A stretch of 64,000 bases of DNA from Cristatella mucedo (GCA_009760855.2 WPIO01000026.1:496001-560000), one strand, 5' to 3'. Counted from the stretch's first letter, positions 24,271 through 36,690 are shown. The notes: generated from the sequence alone by a model not told the origin. Numbers and translations: made by a program.

Positions 24271-24794
24271 ATCGGTGTAGAACCCTGTCGTCCAGCGTCT
24301 TCACTCTCGCGAGGCACTTCAATGACGTAAACTTGCTATCTTCATACCACATCATTATTCATAGTCTGCCTGTGGAACCAGTATTCGTGATTACCAAGAA
24401 GCAAAGTTCTCTTTCCTCGTTTCGTCACTCCATACTTACCGAGAAACGAAGTTGGTTTTCTCTTTCACTCACGCCACATTACACGGCAGCCTCCATTTCT
24501 CACTCACCAACTGTATATGTGATGCATGATGGCTACGCAAGCAGTACACATGTGCGGTACGCAAGCAGTACATATTATAAACCAACTCGTGACATAGCAG
24601 GGTGCCTCTTCAAATGATTCGTGCGTAAAATACAACGAATCAGAAACTATACCCCTCACTGCACCCCTGCCGGAGTGCCACACCGTATTTTCTAATCTTC
24701 CTCTCTGCCTCTTCTATGCTTCTTCTATGCATGTCTTCATTGAACTGACAGCTTTATTTATTTCCCAGTGTAAAAAGACCTTTAGTCATCTGGA

Positions 24795-24880
24795 CCATAA
24801 AAATAATAATACACGCGATAAAGCTCCCCCAGTGAACCCAATCTCTTTCTAGGCGCTTCACGTTTGCTGCATAGGAATCA
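24795..24880 (-). mobile_element. LINE-B tail fragment
   Basis: (AAT)n, then AAGCTCCCCCAGTGAACCCA and TCTAGGCGCTTCACGTTTGC, in reverse. Confidence 0.65.
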
Positions 24881-25039
24881 CAGTTTTCCTTATGAAGTGC
24901 GTAGACAGATCTATTGCTGACCGAACTAGCAAATAACGCAAATATTGTACAGCTTAACGTTGAAGTCACTTCCAATTTAGAAGCAGTGAATTTTAGGCAA
25001 CTTATTTAAAGCCAACCCAAAATCATAAAAACATAAGTA

Positions 25040-25260
25040 ACTTTCAGCATCTCTCCTTTCTACCATTCTTATCCAAGACACTTGAGCGAGTGGTGGCCCC
25101 CTTCCTCACAGCCGAACGATAGATAATATCCTTTCAACACATATTGCTAGCAATTTAGGTATTTAGAGCCAACTACCCTCAAGAAAAAGCTCTGCTTAGA
25201 TTTAAAACTACCTCTGTACAATAATAGCTATAAGTCTTTTTCGTGGCGTCCCAGGAGAAC
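25040..25260 (+). mobile_element. LINE reverse transcriptase fragment
   Basis: Reads FLSKTLERVVAPFLTAER near 25065-25120, matching the PFLSKILEKIV block. Short and decayed. Confidence 0.5.
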
Positions 25261-25885
25261 TTCGTCTCTACGCAGATGCTCTATAACCGAGAGGGAATCG
25301 ACGCCCAACATTTTTTGATTAGGAAACCGTGAAGAAGTGCACAATTATCGTGCAAAGACAAGCGTACAAAAGCACACAAAAACTCTGCCGCTGGTTCGTA
25401 GGAAATCCCCGGGTGGTAACACTTACTCGACGATGCACATGCAAGCAAGCTACGAGGAATAAGCCACGTCAAATGGGTGCAATACAAAATCATCAAGTTG
25501 ATAGCTTCCAACTACTCGAAGGGACAATTTACTCGCACAGATTAAAGGCTGAGTGGAACAAGTGGGTTTTCGGCTTGCGTTTGAATTTCATCAAATCAGG
25601 CAATGACGTGATGTCAGTTAACAGTGAGTACCCAGCGTTGGGAGCAGATTAACTGAACACACGGTCTCCGAGGAATCTGTACTCAGTAAAGGGCACAATC
25701 AATCGATCAAAGTCAGAAGAGTGTGTGGTGCAACAAAGGTATGATGTGAAACTATTACACATAGGTTGGCCGAAACAAGAGAATGGAGGAATCAAAAGGC
25801 GGGTGGTAAATCTTAAAGTCGATACGCTGCATGATGGGCAGACAATGCAGTTTAGTGAGCAGTGCTGTAATGCGACAGCTTCGAA

Positions 25886-25963
25886 AATTACGGCAGGTGA
25901 GAGCTGCCTAGTTTTGTACGATCTAATTACGGCAGGTGAAAGCTGCCTAGTTTTGTACGATCT
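25886..25963. repeat. 39-base tandem duplication
   Basis: Two units starting AATTACGGCAGGTGAGAGC and AATTACGGCAGGTGAAAGC; one substitution seen. Confidence 0.9.
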
Positions 25964-25969
25964 ATAAGC

Positions 25970-26820
25970 GCATTATTCACGCAGGAAGAGCTAAACATAC
26001 TGAGTTACAGAAGTCTAGTCGGGATGTCATGAATACATCGACCAGCTTGCCTGGGATTTTCTTATTCAAGTGAGCCACTTTTGCAACGTTACAATAGTTG
26101 GACGTAGGCAGACTTGACTTCGGAGCTTATGTGTTCATTCAGTGACAAGTCATTTTGGAAGAGGAAATCAATTTCGGGCAGGGGTTCAAAAGACATGCAG
26201 GTAGAGCCGACTTGGAGAGTTAGGCTTTCCAGCTTCTGAGTAATGCTTGGTTTTTACCATGATGAATAAATTGATTTTGTCGTCATTAAATTTTAGCAAT
26301 TCTGCGGTCGAGCACTTGCGGATGTCAGCTATGCATCCTTTTCGGGAGCTGAGACTTCGAGATACTCGAAGGCAGTGAAGGATTAAAGCACAAGTCCAGC
26401 GACATGCATAGAAATGAAAACCTCAGTTGCGCTTGGTGAATACATCGGCAACAGGGAGAGTATACACTTTGAAAAAGTAGTGAACCTAAAACGGATCGTT
26501 AGATACCCCATATGGAAAAGGCTCATCGAATGATCGTTTTCCATTGACATTTACTCTCTGAATTATCCCACTGAGATCAGACCTAAGCCATTTCAACACA
26601 AGATGTGTGATATCTAAGCGGAATGACATGCACTCCAGAGGGTTTGATAATCAATTGTATTGCAAACTGCCAAGAGATCCGGCACAACTAGCAAAGAGAC
26701 TCGGCTTTTGTCAGAATTTTTTAGTTCTTTATGCACTCTCAGAAGTGCTAACTCAATTGGGTGGTGTGCTAGAAAGTCTGCCTAGAACTTAATTGCTAGG
26801 TTTGAAGTTTGGATATATGA
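25970..26820 (-). mobile_element. LINE-B-type fragment
   Basis: Degraded minus-strand sequence parallel to that at 51.1 kb: relics of KLNDDK near 26280, and the linker before the C-terminal block at 26040-26230. It has too many stops for an ORF. Confidence 0.5.
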
Positions 26821-26929
26821 ATTTAGCTTGTCTGCACTTCTCGTTCAATGGTCTTTGAGAAGTACGGCTTATGAAGATTGGGTAGAAATTATCTCCTGTT
26901 GAATCAGCTCAAAATCCAAGTGTCATATT

Positions 26930-27600
26930 CCAGAGTGACCTCTCATTAGACGTCCACATCAGCTCCACAATCAAGTCTGCCTATTTCAGATACATAACAT
27001 TGCTAAAATTCGGGCTTGTTCAGATAAGGATACCACGTCTAAATTGGTCCGTGCATTTGTAACACCCCATCTTGGCTTCTGTAACTCACTGCTTGCTGGC
27101 CTACCGGCATGTGTAATCAAGCGATTACAGCTGGTGCACAACTCTGCAGCTAGGCTTGTCTGTCGTGAGCATCGCAGTTGCCACATTACACCACCTCTCG
27201 CCGACCTGCACTGACTACCAGTCAAGCAACGCATCGACTTCAAGGTTTTGTCGCTCACTTTTAGGTCACTTCATTCTTTGGCTCCAGCCTTTCTTAAGAA
27301 CTTAAAAACACACCTATTTAGGATAGCATTTAGTGAGTCCCTGTGATTCGTCCTTCATGTGCTTATGCGTGCTGGCACTGGGCATGCTGCCACTAACCAT
27401 ACTTACATGCTGACCCTGTGCATGTCACCATTAACCATGTTATTCATGTTGTTTATCAAGCATGATATTACTCACCATTCAATCTAGTTTACCTTTGCAG
27501 CAAATGTAAAGCACCTAGAAAGAGAATGAGTTATCTGAGGGCACTTTATCAAGTGCATTATGATTATGATTATTATTATTATTATTGGTAAATTGCTTAA
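26930..27600 (+). mobile_element. LINE-B, best-preserved 3' part with tail
   Basis: Plus-strand ORF end reads CNSLLAGLPACVIKRLQLVH, then SAARLVCREHRSCHITPPL and PVKQRIDFKVLSLTF with few stops. The 3' UTR (27340-27500) has repeated GCATGCTGCCACTAACCAT-like motifs. The tail GTAAAGCACCTAGAAAGAGA with TTATCTGAGGGCAC ends in (ATT)n. It is the reference copy for the family here. Confidence 0.78.
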
Positions 27601-28049
27601 TTTTTCCTGATTTAGTGTCAACTTCTTAATAAGTGGCCCGAAAATAGCTTCTTCGAAAGATGCTGGGACATAACTTGAGGCTAATGGCAGATATACTATG
27701 TTAGTCATGCAGGGCAGTAGTAAATCTAGGTATCTTATAAGGAGTACATAGGTATGAGGTCCTGGGGGCTAGTAGCTTTTTTTAGATTGAGAGATGGACT
27801 TCGAGATCAGCGCAGCAGGGACAGACCTGTACGATGACATTGAGGAAGAACAAGAAAACTTGATGAACACTTTGGGATGACGTCACCTTTGGGATGAACT
27901 ATTGATGATTCTGTCAGTCTTGCTTGCAAAGAAGCTGTAAATGAGCAGCATGATCTCCGCAAGGGCTGCTAGATATAGTGCTGACTTAGGCATGGGTAAA
28001 AAGATTGTTGATTTCAGACCTCAGTATTTTTTTATCTGTGCATCTGCGA

Positions 28050-28170
28050 TTGCATGAGCCGTAACGGCCCCCTAGGTAAGGCTATTAGGTCGTGGGTTCA
28101 AATCCTATGGTGGGCAATCTTATTTTTGCTGCAAGCGCTGGTGGTAGCCTTACGGGCTCAAGAAATCCTT
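28050..28170 (+). mobile_element. SINE-B
   Basis: GCCGTAACGGCCCCCTAGGT, GTGGGTTCAAATCCTATGGT (good B box), GGGCAATCTTATTTTTGCTG and GCTGGTGGTAGCCTTACGG. Confidence 0.72.
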
Positions 28171-28819
28171 GTATGCTAGTTTAACTAGTTCAGAACATTG
28201 GCAAGCGTCGTGTTGTATCACTTTACAAAAGAGGGAGTATTAAGCAGAAGTGGGAAAGAGGATACTTATTGCGAACACCTTGAATGTTGAGGTTCGTAAG
28301 TTTTTGCGATTCGAGGACAGATTATGATTCCGAAGGGGAGACATACTGCAGAGAGACAGAGAACTGGATGTGGTTCGGAAGTGTGGAAATCGGTAGTAGC
28401 AGGTACTGTCTGTTCGCAATCGCGAAGTACAGCCGATCGAGATTGGGTCATTCGGTATGAGTGTGCCAACTCACCTAAGCCACGACGGGAGAAGAGGAAT
28501 CAGCCAGTGAGCGAAATTTGGTCCATACAGGAACTATTGGGTTATCGGAATAAACTTAGAAATCACCCAGTCTAAGGAGAGGATGATTTATAGAACACAC
28601 GATCAAAATGAGATCCAAAAGATCGGAAATCACGCTTGTCTTGATAGACGACTACCGTCGATAATTGGAGGAGCTGAGTGCAAGAGATTTGAAGTACTGC
28701 TTCTAGGGGACTGCAAATGGCTAAGACTTTAGCAAGGAATGGGTGATAATTGCTATTCCACCTCAAGTTTTAGCACACCCCGTGGTACGACAGAAAGAGA
28801 AGCCTTTAGGAGTGGCATC

Positions 28820-29935
28820 GGTTATGCTCGGGTAGTTATCAAAACTTATCTGGGCAGGGCTTATCTGTTAGCGTGCTAGATCTCTTAGCAACAATTGACC
28901 ACCAGATCCTTCTAGAGCACCTCGCGACACGCTTAAGTATCACGACAGTGCTAAACTGGGTTAAGTACTTCCCCAGCGAGAGACTCTGAATGTACACGGA
29001 CATGGCTGTCAGTTACTCGTAGCACCCTTAAAGTATGCGCAACCTCAGAGTTCGTTCTTAAGCCCCTGCCTTTTACTTACTATGCTCTCCCTCTGGTCAA
29101 TTTTAGAGCTGAACACAATCGTGGCATGTGTTTCCGACCCCACGGCACTCGGCTTTACCTTTCCACGACCCTTCTAAGCCTTGCTATATATGGACGACAT
29201 TCACACTTTAATGGCCAATAACGTCCTGAAGGTAGCTGACAATGCAACCCCTCTAATAGTTGCAAGGAAGCCTAGTATCCCTCTCAAGGCGAAAAACGTT
29301 ACCCTCACGATTGGTTCCTCTAGCGTAACTCCAACGATTCCAGCCCGCGATCTGGGCGTGCTATTCCAAAACGACATGCCATAGGATGGGCACATTTGTC
29401 TCCCTAGTCAAGTCGGCCAACTTTTCCGAACATTGTCTAAATCAGGTACTTCTCAAGGTAAGACTATGGCAGTAAAACTAGCTAGCGTTTCTTACACCAC
29501 TTTCAGATTGCAGCAATTCACTGTATTGGGGTCTTCTGGCTTTTGCCATTAGTCGTGTGCCAACGGTGCGAAACTCGGGATCTTATCCGGTCTGTCGTCA
29601 ACGGCGTGGCAGTCAAATCAGACTACTTCTGTCTGAGCATCGTTGGCTCCACATCATGCATCAAATCGCCTTGCAGATCAGCTTTTTTTGGTCCTACCAG
29701 TTTCTTTCGTACAAGCCTAGCTATCGAGCTACTTGCTTCTCCAGCATGCAGTATGCAGCATGCACCGCCTACTCCTCACATTTCATTCTTCTCACCATTC
29801 CTCGGATTAAAGGACAATACTATGTCAGATTTTAGGTTCGCACGCATCAAACGTCTGAAAGTTGTTCACGGCTTCTGTCACCGCCTACCACCAATGTATT
29901 TGCATCATGTAAGTCGAAGCTAAACGTGCATTCGT
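28820..29935 (+). mobile_element. LINE-B-type reverse transcriptase remnant
   Basis: LDLLATIDHQILLEHLATRL (28876-28935) is the LDLSAAFDTIDH block. Then YMDDIHTLMANNVLKVADNA (29184 on) replaces the YADD region, and VTPTIPARDLGVLFQNDM is the conserved ARDLGV block. Frames shift several times. Confidence 0.7.
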
Positions 29936-30224
29936 TCAGCTACGCTTTTCGTGCCCGAGCTTGTCTTTTTTCCGCTGTGCTTTGCTTGCTTACTTTTGCA
30001 TTATTCAGTGCATTTTACTAATAGGGTTCCTACTAACTGGCGGTCCGACTGTTTTATTGTGTGTTTTTACAAGCTGGTATAGACATGACTCGTACGGGCT
30101 TTTGCTTGCCTGACTCTTGCAGCGAGTTTTAAACCCCCTGGATAGACATTTAGTTCTCACAGAAAGCTATGCAGACGACCTATAATTATTATCATATTAT
30201 TTGGAATAAAATTGCACAGTGCTC

Positions 30225-31110
30225 TAAGAGATAGCTAGATCCCTTTCTGAGCACTTCACAGAATCTAAAACAAAACTAATAATGTAAAGGTAAGCTGATT
30301 TAACAGCATCATTTTTACGCCACGACAGAGGTCGTGGGCTGCTGATCATTTCCAAGTATATACCTGTTTCAAAATTGTCCATTTCATTAATACCGTCACT
30401 ATCCAGGTTGAAATCGTCTATCTCAGTATTCTTCTGGTGCAACGTTTCACATACTCCAAGGTGCAGACCGTGGTTTAAACAGAACTTTCCGATTACATCG
30501 ATGTGGCTAATGTAATTCTTATTTACTGCAGCACCGTCCTCAGTGGATCCCACCAAATTCCTCTCCATTGTCATTCCAATAGCGCTCAAATGCTATCTTA
30601 TTGATTCGATCATATTGAGAGCTGTGCGCGAACCAAATATGCGAACAAGACCCGTCTTGATTGCTGTTTATCGCCGCTATCATGAATGCTGACTCCCAAG
30701 AATCGACGTCCTCTCACGCTTCTGTATCCACCCACAGTCATGCTAAGCTTTACTTCTCTCTCGAGTTTTCCCATGATGTCGGCAAACGTTTTGTTTCTAT
30801 TGTGTTCGTAATCATCAAGCACCAGCCGCATCACATCGCTTTTTTTCGTTGGAAGTTTGAATTCGTCCCGTGAAATTTATTACCGTATGTACTTGGCGAT
30901 ATTCATCAGTAGCCAAATCGGTAACAATCTCCTTCAGACTCTTGCCCCAGGAAATCGGTAATCGTGTTTGTTCTCTTATTTTTCGCGGGCTCTTCTTTGG
31001 ATGTACATCCTCCAGCAGGTTTATAAAAATCAATTCTGTGTATTTTCAGATGATTCTCTAACGTTGCCTTAGAGCTTTCAGAACATTTGATGATTTTATT
31101 TCACCGTCCG
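30225..31110 (-). pseudogene. hAT-superfamily transposase, decayed
   Basis: Cut-and-paste DNA transposase relic. From the 5' end on the minus strand: a BED-finger remnant KCSESSKATLENHLKIH (about 31105-31050), then LPISWGKSLKEIV (about 30960). Next is VMRLVLDDYEHNRNKTFADI (from about 30835) with KLEREVKLSMTVGGYRSVRG and RRFLGVSIHDSGD. STEDGAAVNKNYISH and CLNHGLHLGVCETL (about 30560-30460) are the hAT D-G-A and CxxH blocks. The first catalytic Asp, which precedes the aromatic residue and S-x-R in the family, reads Gly here. Several frameshifts separate the pieces, so it is dead. Confidence 0.75.
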
Positions 31111-31114
31111 CATT

Positions 31115-31840
31115 GACCTTCTAGCTCGTCTGTAATTGGATTCTTCAGCTTTGCAGCGTATTCCTAAACTGAAGACTCTGCTGAAAAGAGCATCAATATT
31201 TGTTGATGCCACGAGATCAATTTATTTAATATCTTAATAATTTTTGAAAAAATGCACTTTGATTTTAACATTGGGCCAATTTCATATTGCGATCATAACA
31301 ACTCACTACCACATTCAAAATAAATTAAAAAAATATTTCCGTTACATATTTCATATTCGTAATGAACGTTGGAGCTTTAGTTGTATTACCTTTTTGTATT
31401 AAAGCTTCCGTTAAAAACAATAAAACATTTAGGGCAACATTTTTAGCAAAATGCAGCTCTTTTACTATTACTGTCAAACATGTATCAGAAATCCCAGCGT
31501 CAAAGTATTTCCTACAGGGTTCTAAAACCAAACTCGAGTAGAATCTTATAATCAATGGCTCGGGTTGCCATGTAATATGTTATACATATAACAAGAGATT
31601 AAAAAGGCTTACACATCTCAAAGTTCAAGCCTTTCTTCTGCGTCTGATTAACAGCTAAGGAAGCTCGGTATCCAGAAAGCCTGATCGTTCTTCGCTCTTC
31701 TGTCTACTAGTTTACTGCTGTTTATTGCTGTGCTCAGCGCGAGCATCCTGACGTCGGGACTTGGATTTTCGTGACATGTTTATCTTACTGCTACTACCCT
31801 TGGCGGCACCTTTTACGGTTCGACGGCTTCGGAGTAGCCC
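31115..31840. other. No recognised gene
   Basis: AT-rich DNA between the hAT relic and SINE-B. It may include more of the hAT element's 5' flank; terminal repeats were not seen. Confidence 0.35.
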
Positions 31841-31842
31841 CT

Positions 31843-32005
31843 GGGTCTTAGCTCAGGGTCTTAGCTCAGTGGTAAGGTGCACACTGTTCACGACTCGGGT
31901 CGCGTGTTCGACTCCTGCTGCGGGCGATCCTTTATTGTCCACTGCAAGCGGTGGTGGAAGCCGCTAAGGCTTTTCGGCTGCTACATAAATGAGTTGCTGC
32001 TAAAT
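31843..32005 (+). mobile_element. SINE-B with duplicated A-box segment
   Basis: GGGTCTTAGCTCAG occurs twice (from about 31844 and 31857), then GTGGTAAGGTGC, GCGTGTTCGACTCCTGCTGC and GGGCGATCCTTTATTGTCC. The tail has GCGGTGGTGGAAGCCGCTAA and ends ACATAAATGAGTTGCTGC. Confidence 0.8.
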
Positions 32006-32009
32006 CACC

Positions 32010-33870
32010 GTTGACCTTGTTTCTCACCCGCAACGATCGGGTCTTGGCGAAGCTAAGAAAGCCCCGGCAGACGAGGTGGCATATTCAATTGCCAAAAATA
32101 TCAACATGCACCAAAATTTACCGGCCGCGTCATTTGACTCAAACTAGAATGAAGCCACTAGACACTATCGGAATCGATCCTGGTTCCGTCGATCTGCGAT
32201 GGCTGCCCCATCCTGGCCAATGCGAGCACTGACTGAAAAGTTGAATTCAGGGCGCGGTGACACCGATCGGATCAGGGTGCCGCGCGGCATTGAGAGAAAT
32301 GGACACAGGTGAGACCTACAAAGCTCAAGTGAAAATGCCTATTCTCCTAGCAACCCAAGAGAATGCTGATGCAATGCAGAAGAGAAATCTTATCGTAAAA
32401 GCTGTCACCGTAGGTAAGCCTGGCCGTACAAAAGCTTGGACTCGCGTGGAATGAGACTTTCCTTTGCCTGCCTGTTCCACGCCTGCTAGCTTCAGCTCAA
32501 GGCATGGGCAGTGTAAATTCCGTTCGCAGCTGTGTGGACCTATCCCAACACGCCCTTTGGCGCATATGTCAGCTATTCTGAGGCAGATATGGAAAGAAGA
32601 GATTAAGGACCGCTGCCAGGATCGGTTGCTTGTTTTGGAAATACATACAGTTCGGAAAATGACGCCGATGCTCGGCGTCATTTTCCTACAACTGCTAACT
32701 ACAATAGCACTCGCGCTCTTTCGAGCTCGCGGGCTTCTGAAATGACACGGGCATAGAAGGTGTGAGCGACAGCACAGAGTGACCAGAGCAATGGCCTCCA
32801 ACAGCGCGGCTCGTGCAATCGTCGTTTACGGAAGCCCTAATGAACAGCCCAGCGCCATATCACTCCAGAAATTCGGCCGTTTTCGGCCTTTGTACCAAAG
32901 CTGCTTAATGATGCTCTTTGGCACCCCTTTTTTGGTGTCTATGTGGGTTTGGATGCAGGCAATCTGTCACTAAATAGTCAGTCAAAATATACACACGCCT
33001 ATGTCTGGTTCTGCCAAGTAGCGGGGCCCTGCCAACAGCCCGGATAAGCTGGGTTATGATAGTTCTCCTGCTAATCCGGGATATGTCCACCTTAACGCCA
33101 GCGAATCCTGGTGAAGTCGGGGCGCTGAGCAATGGCCGCCGCTGGGCGACAGCCACAGCCACAGCTGCTTTACCCTTTCCCAGTCATTTGCTTCAGCAAT
33201 TTATCACGCACGAACCTGATACTTAACCTGCTGAACGAAAAAACGATGTTTCAATGCCTGCAGGGCATCAGTCCTAAGACGACGCTTCGTCGCCGTGAGC
33301 AATCGAGGTTTTGGCAGACTGAGCTCAGATAAAGCTGCCATTTATCACGGAAAATTACCCGTAGTGATGGTGGTGTCGCGGATTGAGTAGCTCCCAGTTG
33401 ACTGGGCACCTGTCAGCTCTAGCTGAGCAGAGCGCCAGACTAAACAATAAAGTCGTAAGTAGCATGGGCACAATCAGGCTTCGCGCTTAACCTTGCGCAA
33501 TTATTCAGAAGAAATTCTTAAACAAATTAAGAACCTGTGCAAAATGGTGGCAGCGTTCTCGCTCTGCTCCTTAAAAGCATCTTAGGTAATTCGCGTTTGC
33601 AGGATGGACAAGCAAATTTAATAGTATGTGTCAACTAATAACAATACTGATAATGAAGAGACTGTGCGGGCCTCAGCAGTCAATCGAATTATTCAAGCTT
33701 ACCGGTTTTTCCCTTCGTATAGAATATCTCAAACGGACGCTTGCGGATCTACATAGAAGTTACGAAGACGTCGTGGCCCCATACATAAGCAGATGGTGGC
33801 ACTTCAAATTAATCCAATGATCCTCTTGAAAATTCAATGCAACTCGCACTCACTGGAGGTACTGAAATTG
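32010..33870. other. No recognised gene; moderate GC
   Basis: Open frames of up to 158 codons (minus, 32801-32325) on both strands without family likeness. Contains the 14-bp hairpin at 32655. Confidence 0.35.
32655..32685. other. Perfect 14-bp hairpin, 3-base loop
   Basis: GAAAATGACGCCGA, TGC, TCGGCGTCATTTTC. No T-run or gene gives it a function. Confidence 0.8.
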
Positions 33871-33871
33871 T

Positions 33872-34012
33872 GCCGTGCTGGTTTGTCCCAGTGGTTAAGG
33901 TGCTCGCCCCGACCAAGGTCTGGCGGCTGTCGTGGGCTCGAGCCACGTGGCGTATGTGAAACGTCTCAATCGAGGTCAAGTACTCTTAGGTATTATACAA
34001 ACGAATTATTTA
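33872..34012 (+). mobile_element. SINE-A
   Basis: TTTGTCCCAGTGGTTAAGGT, GTGGGCTCGAGCCACGTGG and tail CGTCTCAATCGAGGTCAAGT. Confidence 0.8.
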
Positions 34013-34664
34013 TAGCCTTGATGACAGAAACTACGGCAAAAAATGACTAAATGAATGTGTGAAGTCTAATCTAATTCATCCTGCAATGCAGATGCATATA
34101 TTAATTGTCTGTGAAAAGTATTAATGAACAACACTCAAGACAATTGCACAATCCAGCATTTTTCCTGTCCGGCCAGCTACCTCGATGCTGGTAATAGCTA
34201 ATTTGCTCACATTTCCCGTGAGCTACGTCGGCAATTTCAGAGAGAGAGAAAGAGACGAGTTGACAAAAAGTGTTAGCAGTAGTCGTGCTGATTCATCTGT
34301 AAATAGTGGCACGTCGCATCAAAATTGAATTCTTGAGAGCAAAGTAAGAACTTCACAGGCTCAGTGAGACTGGAGTGAACGACAGCGATGATGAAGCGTC
34401 GAAGAAGGAAAACATAATAAGGAAATATGATAAGGGAAGCTACACTAAGTTCATCGCTGAACTTGACTAAAAATCGGCATACATACAAGTGGGCACATTT
34501 ACAGAGTGTAACTGCTTTTAATATTCGTCCAATTAGTCTCTATATCTTCATTTGCTTTAACTATGCACAAATTGCATAAAATATCGTTTGGCCTTCAAGG
34601 AAACAGTATTACCGTCGACAAATTTTTTATCATTGCCCTAAAGTTTTTCGTAAATAAGCTCTCT

Positions 34665-35455
34665 GCCTCTCGATGTCTCTGTCTCTGACTCTTATTCCTG
34701 TCTCTGTCTCTTGTCTCTTCTCTCTTGTCTCTTGTCTCTTGTCATTTGTCTCTGTCTCTTGTCTGTCTCTGTGTCGTTGTCTCTGTCTCCTGTCTCAGTC
34801 TTTTGTCTCTTGTCTCTTGTCTCTTGTCTCTTGTCTCTTGTCTCTGTCTCTGGTCTCTGGTCTCTGGTCTCTGGTCTCTTGTCTCTTGTCTCTTGTCTCT
34901 TGTCTTGTCTCTTGTCTCTTGTCTCTTGTCTCTTGTCTCTTGTCTCTTGTCTCTTGTCTCTTGTCTCTTGTCTCTTGTCTCTTGTCTCTTGTCTCTTGTC
35001 TCTTGTCTCTTGCCTCTTGCCTGTCGTCTCTCGTCTCTCGTCTCTCGTCTCTCGTCCCTCGTCTCTGGTCTCTGGTCTCTGGTCTCTGGTCTCTGGTCTC
35101 TGGTCTCTGGTCTCTTGTCTCTTGTCTCTTGTCTCTTGTCTCTTGTCTCTTGTCTCTTGTCTCTTGTCTCTTGTCTCTTGTCTCTTGTCTCTTGTCTCTT
35201 GTCTCTCGTCTCTCGTCTCTCGTCTCTCGTCTCACGTCTCTCGTCCCTCGTCCCTCGTCCCTCGTCCCTGGTCTCTGGTCTCTGGTCTCTGGTCTCTGGT
35301 CTCTGGTCTCTTGTCTCTTGTCTCTTGTCTCTTGTCTCTTGTCTCTTGTCTCTTGTCTCTTGTCTCTTGTCTCTTGTCTCTTGTCTTTGTCTCTGTCTGT
35401 CTCTCTTTTTTCTGTCTGTCTCTACGTCTCTTTCTCTCTCTTTCTCTCTCTCTTA
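34665..35455. repeat. Heptamer minisatellite (GTCTCTN) with block structure
   Basis: About 110 copies of a 7-base unit in runs of variants: GTCTCTT, GTCTCTG, GTCTCTC and GTCCCTC. Blocks alternate: T-type, G-type (about 34850-34878), long T-type, C-type (about 35025-35065), G-type (about 35066-35112), T-type, C-type (about 35200-35265), G-type (about 35266-35306), T-type. As 7 is not a multiple of 3 and the unit has no stop, all three plus frames stay open; they are not genes. Confidence 0.96.
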
Positions 35456-35861
35456 AAGTGAACTAGGTAACTCGTTGAGATTCCTGCTAGTTTTTTGGTG
35501 GGTCAGCTGAGAGAAATAAGCCGAGCTATTGTAAGCTACCAGCAGCCATCTGGGTACCGAAGCTCTAACACATTAGTGCAGATCAACGATGCTACATATA
35601 AAGCTTTTCACGCCTCTACTGATGTCTCACTTTTAGGCCAATCAGATGAGCTACATTGAGGATCTTTTAGAAGTGATTGAAGGCCTGCAAGCAAGGTTTA
35701 ATAAGCCAGCTTTAAATCATCAATGCTGAGAAGCGGTTGGTGTGAGAGAGCACGTGACTGGAGGAGCAAGGAAGTCAGCGGATAAGTAGGTACACTGGTA
35801 CACGCGAGTGAAGCGACCTGCAAACCCGACTGGAGATTTTTTTAACCAATTTGATGCTTGT

Positions 35862-36060
35862 AATGTAATGTAATGTATCTCCGCCTGTAACTCCACAAAA
35901 CCATAAAGACCACGTGGGTGTTACGCAGGAGAGTTTTGTATAGCGAACTCGCAGCCTAAGCGGCTTTCGGTACGCATTCGGTAGCCAACAGACTTCATCT
36001 CTCGCAACAAAGAGAAAGTGGGAAGCATAGCAGAGTCAGGAGAGCACTTGAGGTAGTGAG
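35862..36060 (-). mobile_element. LINE-A, 3' end copy
   Basis: Well-conserved LINE-A 3' end with (AATGT)n, TATCTCCGCCTGTAACTCC, GGTGTTACGCAGGAGAG and TTCGGTAGCCAACAG. It passes near 36060 into LINE-B-like sequence. Confidence 0.83.
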
Positions 36061-36064
36061 TAGA

Positions 36065-36230
36065 GAGTGAGCATGTGAAGTTCATATTGAAGTGGAACTG
36101 TGTGGAAACTACGCCTTTGACGACAGACCAGATGAGCCGCCGAGCTTTGAATCAGTTGCAGGCAATTAGGGGCAGAGGCCATGAGTCCTGAATTATTCTG
36201 CTCGTGTGCACTGGTCTCAGCATGCGTCCG
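36065..36230 (-). mobile_element. LINE-B-like ORF 3' fragment
   Basis: The minus-strand frame reads LQLIQSSAAHLVCRQRRSFH, matching the conserved C-terminal block of LINE-B ORFs (LQLVHNSAARLVCREHR in the 27 kb copy). It abuts the LINE-A end, so it is either a chimera or a nested insertion. Confidence 0.6.
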
Positions 36231-36534
36231 TAATGCTGCCACATGCATAACAATATTGATATGAGTACCCACTCCGATGGCAGTGTTGTCCGTCAGGCCG
36301 AACCGTTGAGCTCTGCATAGTTATTTTAAGGAAAGCGTAGTATGGAGTCTTTGTATAACTAAGCATGTTTATAGTCCGAAGACTATATACGCCACAGGCA
36401 TAGGCTTCGTCTTTAACACCAAACATCCAATTAAGAATAGCCGGGTTTTATTCCACTTGAGAGTTTCCTAAGGAGCAGCAGCAGCTAATTTATTGTTCTG
36501 GTATCCCCGCATGCACTGAGAGGCTGAACCAGTG

Positions 36535-36690
36535 TCGAGTTGGTTTGGCCCAGTGGTTAAGGTGCTCGCATCGACCAAGGTCTAGCCGAGGTCGTGGGCT
36601 CGAGCCCCTCGGCATATGTGAAGCGCCTGAATAGAGATTAGGTTTTCTTAAGGCGATATATAAATGAATTGTGAATGAATTATAGCTCCT
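36535..36690 (+). mobile_element. SINE-A
   Basis: GGTTTGGCCCAGTGGTTAAG, GTGGGCTCGAGCCCCTCGG and tail GCGCCTGAATAGAGATTAGG with TTTTCTTAAGGCGATATA. Confidence 0.85.

Noticed and set aside
34665-35455. CRISPR-like array
   Set aside because: There are no unique spacers; it is a simple tandem repeat in a eukaryotic genome.
34673-35466. Three overlapping plus-strand frames of 243-262 codons (L, S, V, C only)
   Set aside because: They are the three readings of a stop-free 7-base repeat, not proteins.
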